From Lacticaseibacillus paracasei subsp. paracasei (GTDB lineage: Bacteria > Bacillota > Bacilli > Lactobacillales > Lactobacillaceae), in NCBI RefSeq assembly GCF_000829035.1, contig NZ_AP012541.1, positions 248,001 to 312,000 on the forward strand: a stretch of DNA of 64,000 nt, given 5' to 3'. Shown piece after piece: positions 56,942-64,000 of the stretch. Both the position numbers and the translations under genes were made by a program. Position 1 is the first letter of the stretch. The number at the start of each line of letters is the position of its first letter. The notes under the pieces are model-generated. The model was not told where the DNA came from, searched no databases, and worked only from the letters and a program-made list of their open reading frames with translations.

Positions 56942-57103
56942 TAAGCGCGCTAGATCACGATCTCAAACGCGTTCACCAGACCAGAAACCTGTGTGTAAGG
57001 ACCCTGAACGCAATGGCCCAAGCCCGGCCATCACGTTCAGGGCCGCTTACACTTCGGTTTCTAACCGGTCTGGTTCACGCTCTTAAGCGCGCCAGTTCAC
57101 GCT
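56942..57103 (-). repeat. Dispersed hairpin repeat, copy 3
   Basis: Reverse orientation. Core stem CCCTGAACGTGATGGCC / GGCCATTGCGTTCAGGG, outer arms GTTAGAAACCGAAGTGTAA and TTACACACAGGTTTCTGG, with extra flanking AGAGCGTGAAC / GTTCACGCTCT-like arms. It sits between the EIIC stop codon and the peptidase gene. Confidence 0.85.
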
Positions 57104-58429
57104 CTAGAAGTCTAAATCCAGTCCAGCGAGGGTGTCTTCGTCTTCTTTTGAGAAAATGGACTTTTTCGCGGCTTTTTTGGCTTCGAGTTTTAGTTCTGCG
57201 CGTTCCATGACCTTGAAGAATGGCCAGTAAAGGGCGACAGCCAGCACGAGTTGGAGGGCGTTGGCGAAGATGGTGCGGTAGTCGCCGTTGGTTAGGAACC
57301 CTTCAAGGAAAACGCCGACATATGGTGGATTGAAAATCGGCTTGGCGATCCAGCCCCAGTGCATGAAGAACATCGGCAGCGTGCCAATGATGGCACCACC
57401 GAATACATGGGGGATGAACATGATCGGATTGAGAATGATCGGTGCGCCAAACAGGATAGGTTCGTTGATGCCAAATAATGCCGGGAACAACGAAATTTTG
57501 CCGATTTTCCGATAGCGTTTGCTCTTCGAGAGCATGCAGGCAACGACGCAGCCGATGGAAATGCCGCAACCGGTGAAACCGAAGAAACTAGAAACAGCAC
57601 CAGCTGTGTAAAAATGCGGAATGGCTTCGCCGGCGTTCATCGCAGCGATGTTTTCAGCGATAAACGTGACCATAATCGGGCTGGTGATCGGGGAGAAGAC
57701 CGATGAGTGGATGCCAAAGAAAAACACGGTGCAAATCGCAAAGTTGAGCAGTAAGACCGCCCATGGATTGTCCATGCTGCCGACCAGCGGTGCCAGAAAG
57801 CGGGTGAGAATACTTGGCGGCAGTTCGCCAGCAAAGTTCAGGAAGGCGAATCGGCCAGCGATAAACGCGCCACCAGTGATCAAGGTGACTGGAATCAGTT
57901 CGAATGAACGGGAGACAAAATCTGGCACCCCGTCAGGCATTTTCAATGTTAGGTGATGGGTTTTGCACCAGTGATAGAGCTCGACTGTCAGCAAGGCCAC
58001 GATCATGACGGTGAAAAGTCCTCGAGCACCTAGATTGGTGACGTCTAACTGACCGGTTTTAGTGAACGTTGCGACCATCATCAGGAAGGCAAAACCGGAC
58101 AAGGTGACACAGCCTGGAATATAGAGTTTGTAGTGATTGCCTAAGTTGTACGCGATGGATAAACAGGCATACAGACCAATCATGCCGATGGATAACTTCA
58201 CCGGCAGATCGAACAAGTCAGCATTGCTAGTGATGAAAAGCGAGACAGCATTTTTAGGACCGAGCATGTTAGGCAACGCCGGAATAATCGTGAAAATACT
58301 GCCGAGGATGGTGAACGGTGTCATGGCGACCATCCCCGCCTTGATCGCGCTTAGATGACGCTGATTGTCGACCTTGTGTGCGATCGGCATGAAGAAGCGG
58401 TTCATGAAAGACTCGAATTGACTGAACAT
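57104..58429 (-). CDS. PTS EIIC (lactose/cellobiose family)
   Basis: 441 residues from ATG 58429 (GAGAGGGG 8-9 bases upstream; an earlier in-frame start overlaps that site). About ten membrane helices; family landmarks FLAPLVGSMDNPWAVLLLN, FFGIHSSVFSPITSPIMV, GINEPILFGAPIILNPIMFIP. Encoded after its own EIIA and EIIB. The sugar is not evident. The presence of two peptidases and a C-S lyase in the same cluster suggests a sugar or glycoside conjugate. Confidence 0.93.
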   Translation of the reverse strand: MFSQFESFMNRFFMPIAHKVDNQRHLSAIKAGMVAMTPFTILGSIFTIIPALPNMLGPKNAVSLFITSNADLFDLPVKLSIGMIGLYACLSIAYNLGNHYKLYIPGCVTLSGFAFLMMVATFTKTGQLDVTNLGARGLFTVMIVALLTVELYHWCKTHHLTLKMPDGVPDFVSRSFELIPVTLITGGAFIAGRFAFLNFAGELPPSILTRFLAPLVGSMDNPWAVLLLNFAICTVFFFGIHSSVFSPITSPIMVTFIAENIAAMNAGEAIPHFYTAGAVSSFFGFTGCGISIGCVVACMLSKSKRYRKIGKISLFPALFGINEPILFGAPIILNPIMFIPHVFGGAIIGTLPMFFMHWGWIAKPIFNPPYVGVFLEGFLTNGDYRTIFANALQLVLAVALYWPFFKVMERAELKLEAKKAAKKSIFSKEDEDTLAGLDLDF

Positions 58430-58465
58430 CGTATAATCCCCTCTCAAAGTCGTACCGATGAAACG

Positions 58466-58807
58466 TTAGCCAGCGTGCTTTTTTTGATACTTCGCATGGG
58501 TCAGCAGTGCTAGTTTCATAACCGTGGCGCCATCCATTTGGCCATACACATCCTTATCAATGACAGCAAATGGAATGTGCCGTGGATCACAGATTTCCCC
58601 AATGTGGCCAGTTTTATGACCAATTTGTGGTCCTACCAACACGATGTCATAGTTATCGATTTCTTCTTCAAGACCGTCCACGGGAATCGCGTCGAATTTA
58701 AAATCATCTTCGTTTAATTTATGGCTATCTTTGACCACCTTGGCCATATTTTGCATCAACATATTGGTGGAAAAGCCACCGGCACAGCACAAAAGAATTC
58801 GCATCAT
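58466..58807 (-). CDS. PTS EIIB (lactose/cellobiose family)
   Basis: 113 residues. Phospho-Cys loop near the N-terminus: ILLCCAGGFSTNMLMQNMAK (two adjacent Cys, the second before AGG). IVLVGPQIGHKTG follows. AAGGAGG precedes the ATG. Lies between EIIA and EIIC. Confidence 0.93.
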   Translation of the reverse strand: MMRILLCCAGGFSTNMLMQNMAKVVKDSHKLNEDDFKFDAIPVDGLEEEIDNYDIVLVGPQIGHKTGHIGEICDPRHIPFAVIDKDVYGQMDGATVMKLALLTHAKYQKKHAG

Positions 58808-58852
58808 TATTTTCCTCCTTAGGTTTAGGTACGGCCATTGACCGATACCCTG

Positions 58853-59185
58853 TCACACATTGGTTTTCGTTGTTTGGGCTTCAAAAATGGTAATCAAAGT
58901 TTCAATCAAATCGCGTGCGAGTTGGCTGGTCATGTAGTGATCCTGCGCATGTACCATCAGAAGACTCACCGGTTCCGACGTCTGATTAGGATCAAACTCG
59001 CGGCAAATCATTGCCGTCTGGGCGTTATGAGCGGCAACATCAATCGCCTTAGCCTCAGCCAATAAGCTGCGGGCTTTGGCAAAATCCTGTGTTTGCACCG
59101 CCTGCAAGGCCGCAAATGCCTTGGTTTTACTCTCACCGGCATTAGCAATCAACTGCATAATTTCTAATTCTTGGGTCGTTGCCAT
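58853..59185 (-). CDS. PTS EIIA (lactose/cellobiose family)
   Basis: 110 residues, three-helix bundle. Phospho-His in LLMVHAQDHYMTSQLARDL. NAGESKTKAFAALQAV is the usual helix 1 region. AAAGGAG precedes the ATG. First PTS gene after the M42 peptidase, from which it is separated by hairpin repeat copy 4. Confidence 0.94.
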   Translation of the reverse strand: MATTQELEIMQLIANAGESKTKAFAALQAVQTQDFAKARSLLAEAKAIDVAAHNAQTAMICREFDPNQTSEPVSLLMVHAQDHYMTSQLARDLIETLITIFEAQTTKTNV

Positions 59186-59201
59186 TGGGGTTAATCTCCT
59201 T

Positions 59202-59323
59202 TAGAGCGCGAGCAGGAGCGTTTAGGAATCGGAGTGTAAGCGGCTTTGAAGTGAAAGAACCGGTTTTTGGTTCTTTTGCTTCAAGGTCCTTACACGTAGA
59301 TTCCTGCGACTGCGAGCGCGTTT
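59202..59323 (+). repeat. Dispersed hairpin repeat, copy 4
   Basis: Core stem CTTTGAAGTGAAAGAACC / GGTTCTTTTGCTTCAAG, outer arms GTTTAGGAATCGGAGTGTAAG and CTTACACGTAGATTCCTGCG. Stem bases differ from copies 1-3 but still pair. Lies between the M42 peptidase and EIIA genes. Confidence 0.85.
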
Positions 59324-59339
59324 TATCGGTACCAGACGA

Positions 59340-60380
59340 TCAAAATGAACGAGCTTTCTCCGCCGTTGCCACGGTCAGTCGTCGACACATTGCGGCATAT
59401 AAAGCGACCATTTGATCCACATCCTGTGCCTGCGCTAACGATTGGGCACAGTGACCATAGCGGCATGGCAGAATTGTGACGACAGTCGGAATGCCAACAC
59501 CGACTTTATGGGCTTCACCACCGTCAGTACCGCCACCGTTAAACATATCCAGCTGCAGCGGCAGGGAGGCGGTTGCGGCAGTTTCTTTCACAAATTGTTG
59601 CAACGTGCGATTAGGTGCCAAGGTGCGGTCAAAGTGCGTCAGGATCGGGCCGCTGCCGACTTGGCGTTGGTTCACTTCGCTACGTTCGCGCGGATTTTGG
59701 AAGGTGGCGACATCGACGATAAATGCGAGATCAGGCTGGATCAGTTGAGTTGCGGTTTTCGCCCCTCGAATCCCGACCTCCTCACTGCTGGTCGCGGCAA
59801 AACGTAAAGTAAACGGTAACTCATCTTCAGCTAATTCCTGCAGCAGGCGTGCGCCGACATAACAGCCCAGCCGGTCATCAAGCGCCTTACCGCCAAAAAC
59901 GCCATCTGCAGCATACTCGGTGAAGTCAGTCGAAAAAGTGACCATGTCGCCAATGGTGATCCCAAGGGCTGCGACTTCTGCTGCGCTATTGGCACCAACG
60001 TCACATAGAATCTGATCAAATGCGGCCAAACTCTCATCACGAATGACCATACCCGGCAGTTTTTGGCCAGAAACCGTGGTCACGCGGACGCTTTGCCAAT
60101 GACTTGCCAGTGGCTTAACGCCGCCAACCACCATCAACCGCAACAGACCTTCAGGCGTTATCGTGCGCACCATATAGCCGACTTCATCCATATGACCGTA
60201 AATCATGACCGAAAACGCTGGTTTAACCGTTCGTTTCGTGAAAATCAATGAGCCAAGGCCATCAGTCTGAACTTTTAGATCGACAGGCTTTAGATAATCG
60301 CGCAAAATGGTGCGAACCTCGCCTTCGTTGGACGCGATTGCATCTGCGTTACTTAGCGCAGCCATCAGTTGTAAATCCAT
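59340..60380 (-). CDS. M42-family metallo-aminopeptidase
   Basis: 346 residues. Two-zinc ligands: His in VMIYGHMDEVGYMV, Asp in FGGKALDDRLGCYVG, Glu pair in ATSSEEVGIRGAKT, Asp in FIVDVATFQNP, His in LPCRYGHCAQSLA. TDGGEAHKVGVGIPT is also typical. Family members (PepA/FrvX/TET type) remove N-terminal residues from short peptides. AAGGAG precedes the ATG. Overlaps the PRD regulator by 16 bases, hence co-translated. Confidence 0.93.
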   Translation of the reverse strand: MDLQLMAALSNADAIASNEGEVRTILRDYLKPVDLKVQTDGLGSLIFTKRTVKPAFSVMIYGHMDEVGYMVRTITPEGLLRLMVVGGVKPLASHWQSVRVTTVSGQKLPGMVIRDESLAAFDQILCDVGANSAAEVAALGITIGDMVTFSTDFTEYAADGVFGGKALDDRLGCYVGARLLQELAEDELPFTLRFAATSSEEVGIRGAKTATQLIQPDLAFIVDVATFQNPRERSEVNQRQVGSGPILTHFDRTLAPNRTLQQFVKETAATASLPLQLDMFNGGGTDGGEAHKVGVGIPTVVTILPCRYGHCAQSLAQAQDVDQMVALYAAMCRRLTVATAEKARSF

Positions 60381-62158
60381 GTTTGCTCTGCTCCTTCCAG
60401 TGCCGTGCGTAAAATGTTAATGAATCGGGTGAAATCAGTTTGGTGGACGAGTTGCTCGATGACATCTGGCTGTTGCATTAAGGCTGCTAATTGCGTTGTT
60501 AGTGTGCGATGCAACGGTAGCTGATCGCGTTTTAATGCGATTAACCAGACTAACTTAACCGGTCGAGAACTGCCGCCAGCACCATTTGGCAAGACCACCA
60601 CCGCAACGGCGTTCTTTTCAGCATTGAATGACAGGGGATGCGGAATCGCAATGCCGTTGTCATAGATGGTTGCTAAAAAGTTTTCCCGCTGCATCACTGA
60701 TTCGGCATAATCTGACTGACCACAATAAGAAGTCATGGTGGCGGTCAGTGCGAGCAATAAAGCGTGATAATCTGCCGCCTGACTTGTCTGGAAAAACAAC
60801 GCCGGTGTTAGTAAATCGACCAACGTGTCAGTATTATTGCTGCGTGCCGCCATTGATAGTTCGTGACGCAGGTTGGCAAAATCCAGATCAGATGCCAATT
60901 CATCAATCCGAACGACTGGACAGTCAAACGTCTCGGTTAACTCAGTCACCGTGAACAGTAAATCTGGTTCAAGCTCATGAATTGCAGTGAGTTCATTAAG
61001 ACCGAATGTCTGGATCACAGCCTCAGGGAAAATGCGGCGCAATCGTAAACACAATAACGTCGCAATCCCGCCGCCAGTGCCACAAAGAACTGCGATCTTA
61101 TACAGCCGCCGACTCCAAGCCTCGTGTGCCTGTTCGAGCGGGACTAACAGATGAGTAGTCAAATAACCAATCTCGGTTTTTGGTACCGCTATTTGATATT
61201 CGCGAGTCAGCCACTGGGCAAATTGGACCGCCCAGTTGAACGCAATCGGGTAGTCACGGGCCAATGGTTCCAGACTTAACCCTGCCAAACTTTGATGTTT
61301 CTGCAATCGTCCGATCAGTGCCAACACATGAAAATACATGAGCGACAAAAATTCGGGATGGGTGGCGAAATCAGTTTTGTGCCGCATATCTAAAGCGGTG
61401 AAATAAGCTTGCAGTTTTGTTTTCAACAGGTCGTGGTCCAGCCGCGTGGTGAGTTGTTTGTGTTTCGCAGCGAAACTGACGGTCAAAAATTGCCATGCTT
61501 CTTCACTAAGCCGACTATCGGCTAATAAGCCAGCAAAAGCCGCTGTCGTTGGCGCAGGCACGGTTGCCTGGCCTTTGACCGCCAGTGACCAACCAACCTC
61601 GCCAGCAAACTGCGCCGTGATTGCTGGATCCAACCCCAATGGCATTAAACGCTGACACAAAGTCTGATGATGCGGCGGCAAGCCCCGTTGTTGTAAGGCA
61701 TGAATGCGACTTTGCCATTCGCCTTGAAGTCGGATACCGTAATGTGCCTTACGTTCCAATTGCAGTGGTGTGCCAATCAGCAACTTTTCCAACTCGCGTA
61801 AATCGCGTTGCAACTGTTTTGAACTGATCAGCTCGTGCTCGGCTAACTGCGCCACTGTTAGATACTCGGTCGTGGTCAGCAAGGCGTGCATTAAGGCAGG
61901 CAATCGTTTCGCCGGCATGGCCGGTTGTGCTTGATCTTGCAAACTAGCTTGATAAGCAGCAAACTGCGCACTATCGGTGATGGTCAACTGATAACCCACA
62001 TTGCGGGTAACCGTAATGATAAAACCGGTGTTGTCTTCATTTAATTGCCGAAAATCACTTTGCAGTGTTCGCCGCGAGACCCCCAACGTCGCTGCTAAAG
62101 CAGCTGCGGACATCGGCCCGTTGGTTTGTAAAGCGTTGATAATGGTTTGTTCACGCAA
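60365..62158 (-). CDS. PRD-domain PTS-responsive transcriptional activator (LicR/MtlR-like)
   Basis: 597 residues from TTG 62158, 8 bases after GGAGG; an upstream in-frame TTG overlaps that site. N-terminal HTH_11 (INALQTNGPMSAAALAATLG, VSRRTLQSDFRQL). Second HTH region at about 90-145. PRD region(s) about 170-380 with conserved His (TDFATHPEFLSLMYFHVLAL, GYLTTHLLVPLEQA). EIIB-like domain with CGTGGGIATL. EIIA-like domain at the C-terminus with His in GIAIPHPLSF. Controlled by phosphorylation through HPr and the cognate EII. First gene of the PTS-peptidase cluster. Confidence 0.9.
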   Translation of the reverse strand: MREQTIINALQTNGPMSAAALAATLGVSRRTLQSDFRQLNEDNTGFIITVTRNVGYQLTITDSAQFAAYQASLQDQAQPAMPAKRLPALMHALLTTTEYLTVAQLAEHELISSKQLQRDLRELEKLLIGTPLQLERKAHYGIRLQGEWQSRIHALQQRGLPPHHQTLCQRLMPLGLDPAITAQFAGEVGWSLAVKGQATVPAPTTAAFAGLLADSRLSEEAWQFLTVSFAAKHKQLTTRLDHDLLKTKLQAYFTALDMRHKTDFATHPEFLSLMYFHVLALIGRLQKHQSLAGLSLEPLARDYPIAFNWAVQFAQWLTREYQIAVPKTEIGYLTTHLLVPLEQAHEAWSRRLYKIAVLCGTGGGIATLLCLRLRRIFPEAVIQTFGLNELTAIHELEPDLLFTVTELTETFDCPVVRIDELASDLDFANLRHELSMAARSNNTDTLVDLLTPALFFQTSQAADYHALLLALTATMTSYCGQSDYAESVMQRENFLATIYDNGIAIPHPLSFNAEKNAVAVVVLPNGAGGSSRPVKLVWLIALKRDQLPLHRTLTTQLAALMQQPDVIEQLVHQTDFTRFINILRTALEGAEQTWIYN

Positions 62159-62174
62159 TGACTCGCCCTCCAAT

Positions 62175-62190
62175 CAGTAAGCGCTTCCAT
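62175..62190 (-). promoter_or_regulatory. cre (CcpA) site before the PRD regulator
   Basis: Minus strand ATGGAAGCGCTTACTG agrees with the cre consensus and is only about 16 bases upstream of the start, where CcpA would act as a roadblock. Confidence 0.7.
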
Positions 62191-62512
62191 CAACATCGTC
62201 ATTATGCCGGACAATATAACCAACAAAAAGTCCCACTTTTGCACCTGTTGTTGGCAAAAATGTCACCATTGCAAGTTTGTCCAGATGAAAGCTAAGAAAC
62301 CCTGAGCATGCTGGTTTATCTCGTTATCCGTCAGGTAGTTTAACAACAAAACAGATTACTGACGAGGTGAAAGCGACTATAATACGATGAGAATCATTAC
62401 CCGCATAATAAATAGAATAATATTAATAGCGTTGTTTCGTTAATTTCCATCTCCAAAGAGTGTTGTCAAAATATTCTGCAGCAACCATTGGCGATATTTT
62501 TATGCAAACAAA
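62191..62512. other. AT-rich gap between the PRD regulator and pepT
   Basis: Contains the promoter region of the minus-strand PTS cluster. GATGAGAATCATTACC at about 62388-62403 resembles half of a Fur-type box. No ORF with a ribosome site seen. Confidence 0.4.
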
Positions 62513-62546
62513 AAATCGTTTTTCAGATGATTTCTGAAAAACGATT
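62513..62546 (-). terminator. pepT terminator
   Basis: AAATCGTTTTTCAG / CTGAAAAACGATTT hairpin; on the minus strand it is followed by TTTTTTG. Confidence 0.88.
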
Positions 62547-62586
62547 TAGTGAGTAAATGATTGATCGTCATTGTATCAACTGTATG

Positions 62587-63834
62587 TTAGTCAACCGTTC
62601 CAGCTGCATTCAGTTCGGCCATATGGACCAAGGTCTCAGCAATTTTGCCCATCGCTTCAGTCGAAACTACTTCATAAGGACCGTGAAAGTTGATACCGCC
62701 ATTGAACAGGTTAGGCGTTGGAATGCCTTGATAAGTAATTTTTGAACCATCAGTGCCGCCACGGAATGGAATTGTCTTAGGTGTCATGCCAGCCGCTTGA
62801 ATGCCAGCTTCAGCTAAGCGCAGCGGATAGGGATCTTTGTTGATGATGTCGGCCATGTTGTAATACTGGTCATGCATCTCAACTTTAAACCGCGGATGGT
62901 CAAATGGGGCGTTCAACTCATCAATGGTTTTCATAAAGTAGGCTTTGCGCGCATCAAACTTTTGGCGATCAAAATCCCGGATAATATAAACCAACTGAGC
63001 ATCGCTGATTTCGCCATGGAATTTCAGTAACAGGAAGTAACCTTCATGGCCGTCACTGAATTCAGGTCGATCGAACAGTGGCAATGCTGCATCCAATTGC
63101 CGACCAAGTGTATTGGCGTTAATCATCAAATCCTTCGCCTCGCCGGGATGAACCGAGGTACCTTCGATGGTCACCGTTGCCTGTGCAGCGTTAAAGGTTT
63201 CATATTCAATTTGGCCAGGATCGCCATTGTCCAAAGTGTAGGCAAAATCAGTCGCAAATCCCTTAGCATCAAATTTATCCGCACCAGTCCCGATTTCTTC
63301 ATCAGGGCCGAAGCCGAATTTGATCAAGCCATGCTTCACTTCCGGATGAGCCAACAGATAACGGGCGGTGGCTACCGCGCCAGCAATCCCGGCTTTATCA
63401 TCTACCCCCAACAATGTGGTGCCATCACCGGTAATTAAAGTTTGGCCAAAATACCGTTTCAATGCTGGAAACTGCTCAACAGTCAGGCTCAGGCCGTTAT
63501 CAAAATGAATCGGTTTGCCATCGTAATTAGGATGCACTTGCGGTTGCACATTTTCCGCATTGTAATCCGCGGTATCCAAATGCGCGATGATCCCAAAACT
63601 TTTTGTCGGCTTGTCAATGTTGGCCGGCAGTGTGGCCGTCACAAAACCGTTGGCCGGATTAAGACCGACATCTTGGAGTCCCAAGTCCTTCAGTTGTGCG
63701 ACTAAAAGCTTAGCCAATTCAGTCTGGCCTGGCGTTGAGGGCGTGGTGTCACGCCCTGGATAGGAGCGTGTATTGACCTTAGCGTACCGAATAAAGTCAG
63801 ATTGTAACTGTGGCAAATCAATGTGTATTGTCAA
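62587..63834 (-). CDS. pepT: Peptidase T (tripeptide aminopeptidase)
   Basis: 415 residues, M20B family. TTG start with AGGGA upstream. Zinc and catalytic residues: IIAHLDTADYN, LLGVDDKAGIAGAVAT, GFGPDEEIGTGAD, LDNGDPGQIEYE, IPFRGGTDGSKITYQG, and GGINFHGPYEVV. Releases the N-terminal residue of tripeptides in the cytosol, part of peptide nutrition. Monocistronic. Confidence 0.96.
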   Translation of the reverse strand: MTIHIDLPQLQSDFIRYAKVNTRSYPGRDTTPSTPGQTELAKLLVAQLKDLGLQDVGLNPANGFVTATLPANIDKPTKSFGIIAHLDTADYNAENVQPQVHPNYDGKPIHFDNGLSLTVEQFPALKRYFGQTLITGDGTTLLGVDDKAGIAGAVATARYLLAHPEVKHGLIKFGFGPDEEIGTGADKFDAKGFATDFAYTLDNGDPGQIEYETFNAAQATVTIEGTSVHPGEAKDLMINANTLGRQLDAALPLFDRPEFSDGHEGYFLLLKFHGEISDAQLVYIIRDFDRQKFDARKAYFMKTIDELNAPFDHPRFKVEMHDQYYNMADIINKDPYPLRLAEAGIQAAGMTPKTIPFRGGTDGSKITYQGIPTPNLFNGGINFHGPYEVVSTEAMGKIAETLVHMAELNAAGTVD

Positions 63835-63949
63835 TGAAATCCCTGCCTTTCGATGAGAAAAATATTAATATTGCATTGCAATAAGTTTGGATCTGGCTTA
63901 GTATTTTGTCAATAGTTGATTGTTACCGCGATTTTTGGAGGGAATACAT

Positions 63950-64000
63950 ATGTTTAAGTTAAAAAAATGGACACTGATGTTGCCACTCGCTGCATTGGCG
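63950..64000 (+). CDS. Start of a secreted protein or lipoprotein (runs off the window)
   Basis: GGAGGG at 63937-63942 then ATG. The 17 visible residues MFKLKKWTLMLPLAALA are the n- and h-regions of a signal peptide. The product cannot be identified. Confidence 0.75.
   Translation, partial: MFKLKKWTLMLPLAALA

Noticed and set aside
62388..62410. Fur-like box upstream of the PRD regulator
   Set aside because: Only one half resembles the consensus and no iron-related gene is nearby, so it is not called as a site.

Overview
The window is a chromosomal segment of a lactic acid bacterium of the Lacticaseibacillus casei group, most probably L. paracasei. The 16S rRNA 5' variable region has the casei/paracasei form. 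The gene content also fits: a p75-type NlpC/P60 secreted hydrolase, a GH20 hexosaminidase resembling BnaG, and a gnb (lacto-N-biose / galacto-N-biose / GalNAc) cluster. The species call and the names p75, bnaG and gnb rest on remembered family knowledge, not on a search.

Left part (0-24 kb). A secreted wall protein appears to lack a normal start codon. It is followed by a DeoR-type regulator, a glycosyltransferase, a DUF975 membrane protein, a small unknown protein, signal peptidase I, an ADP-ribosylglycohydrolase-family protein, an ABC-F ATPase and a methyltransferase. A complete 16S-23S-5S rRNA operon (two promoters, no tRNA) follows, with a hairpin repeat lodged between 23S and 5S. Next come a thioredoxin, a two-gene ThrE-like exporter, a structured RNA candidate ending in a terminator, and a livJHMGF branched-chain amino-acid ABC operon. 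The liv operon is preceded by a 30-residue Leu-codon-rich leader peptide and an intrinsic terminator. A convergent minus-strand group holds a TIM-barrel protein, a lone PTS EIIC and a DUF915 hydrolase.

Middle part (24-42 kb). deoC-deoB-deoD (deoxynucleoside catabolism) is followed by p75. Then comes an AT-rich accessory patch with two short double-glycine-leader peptides containing GxxxG motifs (a possible two-peptide bacteriocin), a broken small ORF and two diverged direct repeats. After NADH oxidase lies a tightly overlapping three-gene operon: a nuclease-helicase of the DinG/XPD type, an MmcB-like protein and an sce7725-like protein, with a LexA-like box upstream. An orphan sugar-binding lipoprotein, a protein with a histone-like basic tail, a wall-anchored GH20 enzyme and mannose-6-phosphate isomerase follow.

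Right part (42-64 kb). The gnb cluster (regulator, SIS isomerase/deaminase, deacetylase, beta-galactosidase, PTS) is damaged. An IS3-family element sits between the 3' end of the beta-galactosidase gene and the middle of EIIC, and the EIIB gene is absent. Two IS30-family elements lie just downstream. After a DUF2325-like protein comes a minus-strand cluster: PRD regulator, M42 aminopeptidase, PTS EIIA/EIIB/EIIC, Xaa-Pro peptidase and MalY/PatB C-S lyase. This combination suggests uptake and breakdown of a conjugate. pepT and the start of a secreted protein close the window.

Four copies of a roughly 100-160 bp hairpin repeat, whose stems differ by compensatory changes, are scattered through intergenic gaps. 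Candidate CcpA (cre) sites precede the NADH oxidase, GH20, gnb and PRD-regulator transcription units.
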